Positions 27,074 to 36,784 are shown, counted from the stretch's first letter. The stretch: DNA of 64,000 nucleotides from JAVVHH01 sp963848035 (GCA_963848035.1 CAWKCD010000001.1:1488001-1552000); one strand, 5' to 3'. Translations and numbers: made by a program. Notes: generated by a model from the sequence alone, not told the origin.

Positions 27074-27919
27074 CCGCGCTCGGCGCCGATCCGGCCGACC
27101 TCCTCGAGATCGAGCGTCTGGTCAAACGCGCCGGCACCTCCTTCTACCGCGGCATGAAGGTCCTCCCGACCGACCGGCGCGCCGCCATGTACGCGGTCTA
27201 CGCATTCTGCCGCCTCGTCGACGACGTCGCCGACGAACCCGCCCCCATGGCCCAAAAGCTCGCCGGCCTGGCCGAATGGCGCGCCAAGATCGAAGCGCTT
27301 TACCAGGGCCGCGCCAGTGACGCCGTCACCCGCGTCCTCCTGCCCGCCGTCGCGCGCTTCCAGTTCCGCCAGGAAGACTTCCTCGCAGTGATCGACGGCA
27401 TGGCGATGGACACCGAAACCGCCCTCGTCGCCCCCGATCTCGCCACACTGGATCTCTATTGCGACCGCGTCGCCGCCGCCGTCGGCCGGCTTTCCGTCCG
27501 CGCCTTCGGCGACTCCTCGGCCGACGCGGACCAGGTGGCCTGGCACCTCGGCCGCGCGCTGCAACTCACCAACATCTTGCGCGACGTTGCCGAAGACGCT
27601 GGCCGCGGCCGTCTGTACCTCCCTCGCGAGTGGCTGGAAGAAGCCGGCATCCCGCCCGATCCCGAAACCGTCCTCCACCACGCCGCGCTCCCCGCCCTCT
27701 GCGGCCGCATGGCGGCGCATGGCACATCGCCACTTCGACCAAGCCCACGCCGCCATGGCGAGGTGCATCCCCCGCGCCATGCGCCCCGCCCGCCTGATGG
27801 GCGCTACCTACGCCGCCCTGCTCGACCGCATGCAGCGCCGCGGCTGGTCCCGCCCGGGCGAGCGGGTCAGCCTGTCCAAATGGCAGAAACTCTGGATCGC
27901 CCTGCGCTACGCGCTATGA
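27070..27919 (+). CDS. hpnD: Presqualene diphosphate synthase HpnD, apparent frameshift near 27718
   Basis: Condenses two farnesyl diphosphates to presqualene diphosphate. The ATG overlaps the restored hpnC stop. Family features: SFYRGMKVLP near the N-terminus, YAFCRLVDDVADEP (first Asp-rich motif) and NILRDVAEDAGRGRLYLP (second). After CGRMAA the frame is lost; skipping the base at 27718 gives MAHRHFDQAHAAMARC, then MGATYAALLDRMQRRGW and the normal end KLWIALRYAL, overlapping hpnE as ATGA. Confidence 0.87.
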
Positions 27920-29156
27920 CCCCGAGCCATGTCCACATCGTCGGCGCGGGCCTTGCCGGGCTCGCCGCCGCGCTGACCCTCGTCGAACGCGGCATCCGCG
28001 TCACCATCCACGAGGCCGGCCCGGCGGCGGGCGGGCGCTGCCGTTCCTACTTCGACCGCGAACTCGGCTGCCGTATCGACAACGGCAACCACCTCCTGCT
28101 CTCCGGCAACCGAGCGGCCTTCGCCTTTCTCGATCAGGTCGGCAGCCGCGACACCATGGCCGGCCCGAAGACCGCCGCCTTCCCCTTCGTCGATCTCGGG
28201 ACCGGGGACCGCTGGACGTTGCGCCCCAACCGCGGAAAGCTTCCGTTCTGGATCTTTGACCGTAGCCGCCGGGTTCCGGGGGTGCGCCTCTCTGAATACC
28301 TTCAGCTCCTTGCGCTCCGCCGCGCCGGCCCGGACGCCCGCGTCAGCGACGTACTGCGCCGCGGACCGCTTTATCACCGCCTACTCGAGCCGCTCGCGAT
28401 CTCTGCCCTCAACACGATGCCGGAGTCCGCCAGCGCGAAGCTCCTTGCCGGCGTCTTCGCCGAGAGCCTTGCCGAAGGCGGCGCGGCCTGCATTCCCGCC
28501 TATCCGCGCGACGGCCTCTCCGAAAGCTTCATCGACCCGGCCATCGCCTGGCTGGAGGCCCGCGGCGCCGAGATCCGTCTCGCCAGCCGCGTCACCGCGC
28601 ATCGGCCAACAGGCGGGCCGGGCCGACAGCGTCGGCGACGGATCCGCTCGGCCCCGACGAAGCCGTCGTCCTCGCCGTCCCGGCGCCCGTCGCCGCCACC
28701 CTTCTCCCCGGCACCACCACCCCCGACGCGTTCGAGTCGATCCTGAACCTGCACTTCCGGTTCGACGCCCGTCCCGGCGAGGCCGGCTTCGTCGGTCTGG
28801 TCGGCGGGCTTTCCGAATGGGTCTTCGTCAAAACCGGCGTGGTCAGCGTCACGATCTCGGCAGCCAACCGCCATCAGGCTCTCGACAGCGTGGCCGCAGC
28901 GCAACAAGTGTGGCAGGAAGTGTGCACCGCCTTGCAACTGGACGCCCAATTGCCCTCTTATCGAGTGATAAGGGAGAAGCGGGCCACCTTCGCCGCGACT
29001 CCAGAACAGGAGTGCAAGCGGCCCGCTTCTGGAACGACGCTGTCCAATCTCGTTCTGGCCGGCGACTGGACTGCAACCGGCCTGCCCGCAACGATCGAAG
29101 GGGCCATCAGGTCGGGACGACGAGCGGCGGACACATTGTTGAGCGGACGTGAGTAG
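27916..29156 (+). CDS. hpnE: Hydroxysqualene dehydroxylase HpnE, two apparent frameshifts
   Basis: FAD enzyme that reduces hydroxysqualene to squalene. The N-terminal FAD motif VGAGLAGLAAALTLVERG and EAGPAAGGRC are in the first frame; the protein then shifts at 28600 (RVTA to IGQQAGRADSVGDGS) and at 28649 (to GPDEAVVLAVPAPVAATLLP), and the C-terminal FAD motif NLVLAGDWTATGLPATIEGA lies in the third frame. One base removed at each place restores about 412 residues. Overlaps hpnD by 4 bp and lies 12 bp before shc. Confidence 0.85.
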
Positions 29157-29168
29157 ATCTGGACTGAA

Positions 29169-31116
29169 ATGCCGAGCGAGACCCTGACCCGCCCCCCTTT
29201 GATGACCGGTCAATCGACCGACGCCGTCCTGCATGACGCTATCGACAGTGCCACGACCGCTTTGACCCGGCGCCAGCGCGACGATGGCCACTGGGTCTTC
29301 GAGCTCGAGGCCGACGCCACCATTCCGGCCGAATACGTGCTTCTCGAGCACTATCTCGACCGTATCGAGCCCGAACTCGAACGCAAGATCGGCGTCTATC
29401 TCCGCCGCATCCAAGGTGCCCATGGCGGATGGCCGCTGTTCCACGACGGCGCGTTCGACCTCTCCGCCAGCGTCAAGGCGTATTACGCGCTCCGCTGCAT
29501 CGGCGACTCGACCGACGCGCCGCACATGGTTCGAGCCCGCGAAGCCATCCTGCGCGCCGGCGGCGCCGAGCGCTGCAACGTTTTTACCCGCATCCAACTC
29601 GCCCTGTTCGGCCAGGTCCCTTGGCGCGCCGCCCCTTGCATGCCGGTCGAGATCATGCACCTACCGCGGTGGTTCTTCTTTCATCTCTCGAAGGTTTCCT
29701 ACTGGTCCCGCACCGTCATGGTGCCGCTGATCGGACTCATGGCGCTGCGCCCCCAGGCGCGGAACCCGCATGGCGTGCACATCCCGCGAGTTGTTCCGTA
29801 CGCCGCCTGATCAGGTCCGCGATTGGATACGCGGCCCATACCGATCCGCCTGGGGCCGCGTCTTCAAGTTCCTGGACATCGCCGTCCGACGGCTAGAGCC
29901 GCTGTTCCCCCGCCGCGGCCGTGCCCGCGCCATCCAGAGCGCCGTCGGCTTCGTCACCGAACGCCTCAACGGCGAAGACGGTCTTGGCGCAATCTATCCA
30001 GCCATGGCCAACACCGTCATGCTGTTCGACGCTCTCGGCTATCCCGCGGAACATCCGGACGCCGCCATCGCCTGGACGGCGATCCGCAAGCTCCTCGTCA
30101 TCGGCGACACCGAAGCCTATTGCCAGCCCTGCCTTTCCCCGATCTGGGACACAAGCCTGGCCGGCCACGCCGTCGCCGAAGCGCTCGGCGCCGCGCCGGA
30201 CGTCGACGCCGCCTGCCAATGGCTCGTCGACCAGCAGATCACCGAAGTGCGCGGCGACTGGGCCGACATCCGCCCCCACGCGCCGCCGGGCGGCTGGGCG
30301 TTCCAATACGCCAACCCGCACTACCCCGACGTCGACGACACCGCCGTCGTCGGCATGCTGCTCCACCGCAACGGCGACCCCGCCCACACCCACAGCATCG
30401 AGCGCGCCCGCGACTGGATCCTCGGCATGCAGAGCGCCAATGGCGGCTGGGGCGCCTTCGACGCCGACAACACCCACTACGCCCTCAACCACATCCCCTT
30501 CGCCGACCACGGCGCCCTGCTCGACCCGCCGACCGCGGACGTCACCGCCCGCTGCGTGTCATTCCTCGCCCAGCTCGGCATGACCACGGCCGACCAGCCG
30601 GTCGCCCGCGCCATCGACTATCTCCGGCGCGATCAGGAAGCCGACGGAAGCTGGTTCGGCCGCTGGGGCACCAACTATATCTATGGCACCTGGTCCGTCC
30701 TCTGCGCGCTCAACGCGGCCGGCCTCTCCCACGACGATCCAGCCATTCGCCGCGCCGCCGACTGGCTCCTCTCCAAGCAGCGCGCCGACGGCGGCTGGGG
30801 CGAGGACGAGGAGAGCTACGCCGACGCACCCGCCGGCGAATACCACACCAGCACCGCGTCGCAGACCGCCTGGGCTATGTTGGGCCTCATGGCCGCCGGG
30901 CAAACCGGCCCTGCCGTCGCCCGCGGCGCGGCCTTCCTGGCCCGTACACAAAAGACTGACGGTGAATGGGACGAACAAGCCTATACCGCGGTAGGCTTCC
31001 CGCGCGTATTCTACCTCCGGTATCATGGCTACCGGCTCTTTTTCCCCCTCCTCGCCCTCGCCCGATTCCGCAACCTTCAGCGCGGCAACAGCGGACGAGT
31101 CGCGTTCGGCCTTTGA
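29169..31116 (+). CDS. shc: Squalene-hopene cyclase, apparent frameshift near 29784
   Basis: Membrane-associated cyclase forming hopene/hopanol from squalene (HpnF). The catalytic acid motif is DVDDTA at about residue 387. QW repeats are visible, among them QSANGGWGAFD, QEADGSWFGRWG, QRADGGWGED and QKTDGEWDE. The reading frame breaks after PHGVHI: the first frame stops at 29810, while skipping one C of the CCC at 29783-29785 gives RELFRTPPDQVRDWIRGPY and restores about 648 residues, the normal family size. The end is in frame and overlaps hpnG. Confidence 0.9.
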
Positions 31117-31759
31117 TCGCCTCGGGATCGTCGTCGGTCTCGCGGCAGAGGCGCGCCTCGTCCGCAGCTTCGGCGCCATGGTTGAGATCGGCGGCGGCGA
31201 CGCGGAAGGTGCGGCAGCCGCAACCACCCGGCTGATTGCCCGCGGCGCCCACTCGCTTCTCAGCTTCGGCCTTGCCGGCGGCCTTGACCCCACGCTTCCC
31301 GCCGGCGCCCTCGTCGTCCCGGACGTGGTTCTTTCCAATGACGGCCACTGGCCGACCCACCCGCCCCTTGCGGCCGAACTTGGCCGTGTCGGCGGCGCCG
31401 TCTACAGCGGCGACAGCGTCGTCTCCACCGCCGCCGCGAAGCAGGCCCTGTTCCAACGTACCGGGGCGGCTTGCATCGATCTCGAGAGCGGCGCGGTCGC
31501 CGAACAGGCCGCCCGCCACGCCATTCCGTTCGCCGTCCTGCGCGCGATCTGCGACCCCGCAGGCCGGTCGCTCCCCCGAGCCGCCCTCGCCGCACTCGAC
31601 CCCGATGGCAAAATCGGCCCCTGGCGGATCGCCCGCGCGCTGTTTGACCGGCCCGGCGATCTGCGCGCCCTGATCGCCCTCGGGGCGGAAGCGATGCGCG
31701 CCCGCCGCGCCCTCGCCCGCCGCGTCGCCACCATCATGCGCGGCCGCACCCGGCCCTGA
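31025..31759 (+). CDS. hpnG: Adenosylhopane nucleosidase/phosphorylase HpnG
   Basis: The 244-residue purine-phosphorylase-like enzyme is thought to remove adenine from adenosylhopane. Family signatures are LGIVVGLAAEARLV, LLSFGLAGGLDPTLPAGAL and DLESGAVAEQAARHAIPFAV. Homology begins about 32 residues in; the only in-frame start is the ATG at 31025, giving an unusually long 92-bp overlap with shc. No usable start exists between 31026 and the conserved region. Confidence 0.88.
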   Translation: MATGSFSPSSPSPDSATFSAATADESRSAFDRLGIVVGLAAEARLVRSFGAMVEIGGGDAEGAAAATTRLIARGAHSLLSFGLAGGLDPTLPAGALVVPDVVLSNDGHWPTHPPLAAELGRVGGAVYSGDSVVSTAAAKQALFQRTGAACIDLESGAVAEQAARHAIPFAVLRAICDPAGRSLPRAALAALDPDGKIGPWRIARALFDRPGDLRALIALGAEAMRARRALARRVATIMRGRTRP

Positions 31760-31800
31760 GCCCCCTCGCGGCGCTCCGCCTGATCGGCTAAAGGCCGCTC

Positions 31801-32781
31801 ATGGAACAGCTGAAGCCCGCCCAGCATTACCCGTCCATGACGGACCCGCAGCACCAACCGCGCTACGTCGGCATCCCCACCTTCTTCCGAGCCCCCTACA
31901 CGCAGGACCTCACGGAAGTCGATGTCGGCATCATCGGCGTGCCGTTCGACGGCGGCGTCACCAATCGCTCCGGCACCCGCCACGGCCCCCGCGAAGTCCG
32001 CAACCAGTCCAGCCTGCTCCGCCCGTTCAATCCCGCGACCGGCGCCGCCCCTTTCCGCGATTGCCGCGTCCGCGACCTCGGCGACTGCTGGATCGAGCGA
32101 CCCTACGAACTTCAAGGCGCCCTCGCCGAGATCGAGGCCTTCTACCGGAAAGTGGTCGAAGCCGGCGTTACCCCGCTCTCCGTCGGCGGCGACCATGCCA
32201 TCGCCTGGCCGATCCTGCGCGCCGTCGCGGCTAAGCGTCCGGTCGGCATGATCCATATCGACGCCCACGGCGACACCGGCGACGATTACATGGGTTCCAA
32301 ATTCCACCACGGCGCCCCCTTCCGCCGCGCGATGGACGATGGCCTGCTCGATCCCAAGCGCGTCATCCAGATCGGTCTGCGTGGCACCAGCACCGTCGAA
32401 GGCGGCATGTGGGAATATAGCGAGAAGGCCGGCATGCGCGTGCTGCCGATGGACGAGTTCCACGACAAGGGCTGGCGTTATGCCCTTGAGGAAGCCCGCC
32501 GCGTGGCTGGCGACGGTCCCACCTATATCAGCTTCGACATCGACAGCCTCGATCCGATCTACGCACCGGGCACCGGCACCCCCGAAGCCGGCGGCATCAG
32601 CATGATCGAAGCCCAGCGCCTGATTCGTGGCCTCATGGGCCTCGACATCGTCGGCGCCGACCTGGTCGAGGTCAGCCCGCCCTTCGATGTCGGCGGCCTA
32701 ACCGCTTTCCACGGCGCGTCAATTCTCTATGAACTCCTCTGCGTGGTCGCTGACGCACGCCGACGTCGTTCTAATCGGTAA
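31801..32781 (+). CDS. speB: Agmatinase/ureohydrolase family protein
   Basis: Mn-dependent ureohydrolase of 326 residues, splitting agmatine or a related guanidino compound to urea and an amine. The metal motifs are complete: SVGGDHAIAWP, MIHIDAHGDTGDD followed by FHHGAPFRRA, and SFDIDSLDPIYAPGTGTPE. The long N-terminal segment YVGIPTFFRAPYTQDL matches the agmatinase/guanidinobutyrase group. The substrate within the group is uncertain. It lies 41 bp after hpnG, but there is no functional link to hopanoids. Confidence 0.88.
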   Translation: MEQLKPAQHYPSMTDPQHQPRYVGIPTFFRAPYTQDLTEVDVGIIGVPFDGGVTNRSGTRHGPREVRNQSSLLRPFNPATGAAPFRDCRVRDLGDCWIERPYELQGALAEIEAFYRKVVEAGVTPLSVGGDHAIAWPILRAVAAKRPVGMIHIDAHGDTGDDYMGSKFHHGAPFRRAMDDGLLDPKRVIQIGLRGTSTVEGGMWEYSEKAGMRVLPMDEFHDKGWRYALEEARRVAGDGPTYISFDIDSLDPIYAPGTGTPEAGGISMIEAQRLIRGLMGLDIVGADLVEVSPPFDVGGLTAFHGASILYELLCVVADARRRRSNR

Positions 32782-32862
32782 TTAACGGCCGGCGCGGTTG
32801 TTCCGATAATCCGGAGTTGCTAACCGGACAGCCGAACCGCACTCCCAAAACTGGAGACGACC

Positions 32863-33861
32863 CTGACCCGTGCCCTCTCCTCGGCAGCGATCGCCGCTGC
32901 CGTCCTGATCGGCACGTTTCCGGCCAAGGCCCTCACCATCAACCCGACCTACGACGCTTCCGTCACCTCGCTCTCCAATGCCAGCGTCGTCGAGAACGCC
33001 TTTCAGCAGGCCGCACTCGGCCTCGATGCGCTCTTCGCCAACCCCGTGACGGTGAACGTCAACGTCAGCTGGGGCAGCGTCGCGGGGCAGGCCCTACCCG
33101 GCAACGCGCTCGGATCCAGCTCGACCTCGCTCTACGGCTACTACAGCTACCCCTCGATCAAATCGATGCTCACGAGAACCGCGACGACCGCGGCCGACCG
33201 GTCCGCCTATGCTTCGCTGCCCGCCAGCGCCCCCGCCGGTGAGAGCAACTTCGTCGTCACCTCGGCCCAGGCCAAGGCGCTCGGCATCGTCTCGCCCACC
33301 ACGGGGATCGACGGCTCGATCGGCTTCGGCGGCTCCACCAGCAACTACAGCTTCAGCCACACGGCCCCGATCGCCAGCGGCACGTTCGACTTCATCAGCG
33401 TCGCCGAACACGAGCTCAGCGAAGTCATGGGCCGCATCAGCGGCCTGTCCAGCGCCGCCCCCGGGTTCGCCACCATCGAAGATCTGTTCCGCTACTCCGG
33501 GACCGGCGTCCACAGCTTCGACTACAATGCGTCGAGCTACTTCTCGATCGACAACGGCGCGACCGATCTCGCCAACTTCAACCATTCCAGCAGCGGCGGC
33601 GACCGCGCCGACTGGCTCAGCACCGCGTCGACCACCGACGTAGCCGACGCTTTCACCTATCCGAGCACGCGCGGTGTCCTCTCGAGCCTCGATCAGACCG
33701 TGCTGGACGTGATCGGTTGGGGCAGCACCGGAACCGGCTCCGGCGGCGCCAGCGTCGTCTCGACTCTCAAAGGCGCAGACAGCATCGACATCCCAGAGCC
33801 CGCCACCCTGGCGTTGCTCGCCACCGCGGCGCTCGCCGCCGTGGTGCGTCGCCGCCGCTAG
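32863..33861 (+). CDS. Exported PEP-CTERM metalloprotease-like protein
   Basis: The 332-residue secreted protein has a signal peptide TRALSSAAIAAAVLIGTFPA ending AKA, a mixed beta domain with a zinc-protease-like motif VAEHELSEVMGRISG (about residue 181), and a C-terminal PEP-CTERM sorting signal (IPEPATLALLATAALAAVVR plus RRR). It resembles the NF038122-type metalloproteases. There is no ATG, GTG or TTG in frame before the signal peptide: the best start is CTG at 32863 with GGAG six bases upstream. A sequence error at the start is the alternative. Confidence 0.78.
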   Translation: MTRALSSAAIAAAVLIGTFPAKALTINPTYDASVTSLSNASVVENAFQQAALGLDALFANPVTVNVNVSWGSVAGQALPGNALGSSSTSLYGYYSYPSIKSMLTRTATTAADRSAYASLPASAPAGESNFVVTSAQAKALGIVSPTTGIDGSIGFGGSTSNYSFSHTAPIASGTFDFISVAEHELSEVMGRISGLSSAAPGFATIEDLFRYSGTGVHSFDYNASSYFSIDNGATDLANFNHSSSGGDRADWLSTASTTDVADAFTYPSTRGVLSSLDQTVLDVIGWGSTGTGSGGASVVSTLKGADSIDIPEPATLALLATAALAAVVRRRR

Positions 33862-33865
33862 TGTT

Positions 33866-33897
33866 GTCGTCGGGGCGGCAACCGCCGCCCTGACGAC
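33866..33897. terminator. Strong hairpin between convergent genes
   Basis: Arms GTCGTCGGGGCGGC and GCCGCCCTGACGAC form a 14-bp stem with one G-T pair and an AACC loop, filling the gap between the convergent metalloprotease and amidohydrolase stops. It lacks a T run; most likely a bidirectional transcript end. Confidence 0.7.
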
Positions 33898-33898
33898 A

Positions 33899-35059
33899 TT
33901 ACTCCACCGGCAGTTCCTGTTCGACGATCTGTGCGAACATTCCTGCCCCGTAGGGGATCGCGGCGTCGTTGAACGCGTAGCCGGGGTGATGCGGCTGGAA
34001 CCCCGGTCCGTTCCCGATATTGAAATAGGCGCCTGGCACCTTCTCGAGCATGAAGGCGAAATCCTCCGATCCCATGACCGGCGGCTTGTCCGTCACCAGC
34101 CTCTCTTCACCGACCAGCATCCGCGCCGCCCGCTGCACCGCTTCGGTCGGCTCCGCCGAATTGATCGTCGGCGCAAAGATCAGCCGCCAATCCACCTCCG
34201 CCGTCGCTCCGAACCCGGAGGCCACACCTTCGGCCAACCGCCGCACCGACGCCTCGATCAGCTCGCCCACCGGACGCGCGAAGAACCGCGCCGTTCCGGA
34301 TACGACCGCCGTCTGCGGGATCACGTTATAAGCGTCCCCGCCGACGATCTTGGTCACGCTCACCACGGCCGGGTCACGCGGGTTGACGTTGCGCGACACG
34401 ATCGATTGCAGCGCCGTGCCCAGATGGCAGGCCGTCAGCACCGGGTCGATGCTCGCCTCCGGGCGCGCCCCGTGCGCGCCCTTGCCGTGGATCTTGATGT
34501 CGAAGAACGCGCCGCCCGCCATGGCGACCCCTTCGCGCACCGCCACCGTGTCCACGTCCATCCCGGTCCGGTTGTGCAGCCCGTAGATCACGTCGCAGGG
34601 GAAACGCTCGAACAGCCCGTCCTCGAGCATCGCCAGCGCCCCGCCGCAGCCCTCTTCGCCGGGCTGGAAGATGAAATGCACCGTTCCGCTGAACTTCTTC
34701 GTCGACGACAGATATTTCGCCGCCGCCAGCAGCATCGTCGTGTGCCCGTCATGGCCGCACGCATGCATCTTCCCCGGCACCGTGGATTTCCACGGCAAGT
34801 CCGTCATCTCCTCGATCGGCAGCGCGTCCATGTCGGCCCGTAGGCCCAGCGCCCGGTTCCCCGACCCGGCGCGCAGCACGCCGACCACCCCGGTCCGCCC
34901 CACGCCGCGATGCACCTCGATCCCCCAGGATTCCAGTTTCCGGGCGACGATGTCGGCCGTGCGGTGCTCCTCGAGTCCCAGTTCCGGATGGGCGTGCAGA
35001 TCGTGCCGGATCGCCTCGAATTCTGCCTGATCCCGCCGGATCGCCTCGATCGCGGTCAC
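33899..35059 (-). CDS. M20 family amidohydrolase (hippurate hydrolase-like)
   Basis: Metal-dependent amidohydrolase of 386 residues of the IAA-amino-acid/hippurate hydrolase group. Ligands are visible: MHACGHDGHT (about residue 100), QPGEEGCGGA and the Asp/His pair in RPEASIDPVL; the dimerisation domain contains KGAHGARPEAS. The catalytic-domain end is VMGSEDFAFMLEKVPGAYF. The GTG at 35059 overlaps the upstream lipoprotein stop as GTGA and is preferred over the longer frame. Confidence 0.9.
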   Translation of the reverse strand: MTAIEAIRRDQAEFEAIRHDLHAHPELGLEEHRTADIVARKLESWGIEVHRGVGRTGVVGVLRAGSGNRALGLRADMDALPIEEMTDLPWKSTVPGKMHACGHDGHTTMLLAAAKYLSSTKKFSGTVHFIFQPGEEGCGGALAMLEDGLFERFPCDVIYGLHNRTGMDVDTVAVREGVAMAGGAFFDIKIHGKGAHGARPEASIDPVLTACHLGTALQSIVSRNVNPRDPAVVSVTKIVGGDAYNVIPQTAVVSGTARFFARPVGELIEASVRRLAEGVASGFGATAEVDWRLIFAPTINSAEPTEAVQRAARMLVGEERLVTDKPPVMGSEDFAFMLEKVPGAYFNIGNGPGFQPHHPGYAFNDAAIPYGAGMFAQIVEQELPVE

Positions 35060-35307
35060 TCGATCGTCCCGATGGGGGCGGTCGCCGGCATCGCGCGCTT
35101 CGAACACGTGAACACCAGCTGACCCGGTGGCGACGCGATCGGCTGGAAGCCCGCCGGACACATCCGCGTCGCCTTCAGATTGCAGTCCAGCTTGGTGCTG
35201 AACGGTCCCCCGCAATCGACCTGGTAGGCCGAACCATTCGCGGTGGTCACCACGCCCTGCTGCGAGCAGCCGGCAAGAACGACGAGAAGAGCCAATGTCG
35301 AGCGCAT
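35056..35307 (-). CDS. Small lipoprotein
   Basis: The 83-residue protein has a lipoprotein signal: MRSTLALLVVLAGCSQQ with lipobox LAGC. The mature part has four more cysteines (DCGG, DCNL, MCPAG, TCSK), which could form disulfides. The chosen ATG at 35307 directly precedes the hydrophobic segment. Coupled by overlap to the M20 hydrolase. No family recognised. Confidence 0.65.
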   Translation of the reverse strand: MRSTLALLVVLAGCSQQGVVTTANGSAYQVDCGGPFSTKLDCNLKATRMCPAGFQPIASPPGQLVFTCSKRAMPATAPIGTIE

Positions 35308-35356
35308 GCCGGATGATTGCGCGATGCGCCTATCCGGGCAACCCCGTTGCAACGGC

Positions 35357-36664
35357 TTACGGCAGCAGAATGTCGATCGCGCCCGTGTTCGGCCGGGTGG
35401 GCCCCGCCCGCACGATCCAGCCCGACGCGCCTTCGCCTGCCAGCGACCGGGCCATCGCCGTCGCCGCTTCCCGGTCGGCGGGATTGAAGTAGTAGATCAT
35501 CGGCGACCGGGAAGTGCTGCTCGACGGCTTGATTTCCGCATTGCCCACCTTTGCCGCGACCCGCCGCGCCTCACCCTCCGCGGAGGCCTGGCTACGCCGA
35601 TAATAGATCGTCACTCGTGGCGCTGCCGACGCCGCGGGGGGCGGAGGTGGCAGCGGGATCGGCTGGTTGTCGGCCGCTGCCGGCGCAAGCGGTTCGGCCG
35701 TAGGCTGCCCCAACTGCGTCGGGGCCGAGGGCTCAAGCGCGGCAGGAGGCGTATCGCCGGGGGCCGGAGTGGGCGGCGCGACTTGAGCGGGAACGGGCGC
35801 AATCGCCGGGGCCGGCGGGTTAGGCAACCCCGTCGGCAACTCACCAGCGGGAGCAGGCGCGCTCACCGGCGGCGGGGCAACGGGCGGCGTGCCCATCTCC
35901 GGCGAGCTGCTAGGCGGATTGCTGGGAGCCGGATCGGTCGACGGCGTGACGGCCGCTGGCGGGGAAGGGGGGATCTCCACGGGCGCCGTGAACGCGTTCG
36001 GCAGCAGCACCGGCGGCGGGTTCGGCGCTGGCCGCGCGAACAAGCGGGTCACCTCGGCCGGCAAGTATTGCGGCAAGGTCTGGTCCACGAAACCTCGGAT
36101 CGCCCGCGGGTCCACAAAGGTGATCGCAAACGCAACGACTGCCGCGAACGGGATCAGGAACAGCCAATAGAGCAGACGCGACTTCTGCGCCGGCTTGTAG
36201 TTCGGCCGTGGCGCGAACGCGTCCGGCCATGGCACCTCTGCGCTGGCGCGTCTGCCAACGCGCGGTTCTGATGGCCGCTTACTTCCTCGTTCCGCAGGCG
36301 CCGGATCAACGCTCGTAGGCACCATCTCCGGCAGCGGCTCCAGGCGCATCGGTGAGCGTGCCGTCGGCAGCGGCGGCGGAGCCGGCTTGGTCGGCGGCGC
36401 CGCTGCGACCGGCTCAGCCGCCGCCGGCTTGGATTTCAGCGGCTCGACCGAGGGCGCCCGTAGCGTCTCCGGCGGCGCCAGCCTCGGCCCCATCTCGGTT
36501 TCCAGCGCCGCATCCGAGACTTGCGGCAGTTCTGACGGCGCAGATGGCAAGCGCGGCCGCACCGGGCTGCCGGCGGGAGGCACGATCGGTCCGAACAACG
36601 AAGCGATGTCGTCGAACTTACGGCGAGCGGTCTCGCTAGTGGGATCTTGATCGGTGCTGCTCAA
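35357..36664 (-). CDS. Proline-rich single-pass membrane protein with SPOR-like C-terminus
   Basis: The 435-residue protein has a cytoplasmic Pro/Ala/Ser-rich region (about 1-165), one membrane helix (SRLLYWLFLIPFAAVVAFAI, about 168-187), a second Pro-rich stretch, and a small C-terminal domain (PRVTIYYRRSQASAEGEARR to the end) resembling SPOR or LytR C-terminal domains that bind peptidoglycan. The architecture suggests a cell-envelope role. The low-complexity linkers make family assignment uncertain. Confidence 0.7.
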   Translation of the reverse strand: MSSTDQDPTSETARRKFDDIASLFGPIVPPAGSPVRPRLPSAPSELPQVSDAALETEMGPRLAPPETLRAPSVEPLKSKPAAAEPVAAAPPTKPAPPPLPTARSPMRLEPLPEMVPTSVDPAPAERGSKRPSEPRVGRRASAEVPWPDAFAPRPNYKPAQKSRLLYWLFLIPFAAVVAFAITFVDPRAIRGFVDQTLPQYLPAEVTRLFARPAPNPPPVLLPNAFTAPVEIPPSPPAAVTPSTDPAPSNPPSSSPEMGTPPVAPPPVSAPAPAGELPTGLPNPPAPAIAPVPAQVAPPTPAPGDTPPAALEPSAPTQLGQPTAEPLAPAAADNQPIPLPPPPPAASAAPRVTIYYRRSQASAEGEARRVAAKVGNAEIKPSSSTSRSPMIYYFNPADREAATAMARSLAGEGASGWIVRAGPTRPNTGAIDILLP

Positions 36665-36784
36665 TGCGGCTCACTCGATGCGGTGGATGCCCGTTTTGCG
36701 CGACTATCTGATGACGCGGCTACCATACAACGCCAGCGTGTCCCGTGATAGCGCACGCCCGATCGCTGTCAACGGCAGAGGGGT

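Noticed and set aside
26233..28746. A single 837-residue HpnC-HpnD-HpnE fusion protein
   Set aside because: Each part loses homology before the next begins, and the normal ends and ATGA overlaps exist in neighbouring frames. The continuous frame results from successive shifts.
26233..29810. Programmed +1 ribosomal frameshifting in the hpn genes
   Set aside because: Five unrelated sites without slippery codons or a shared structure; no such mechanism is known for these families. Sequence error or decay is simpler.
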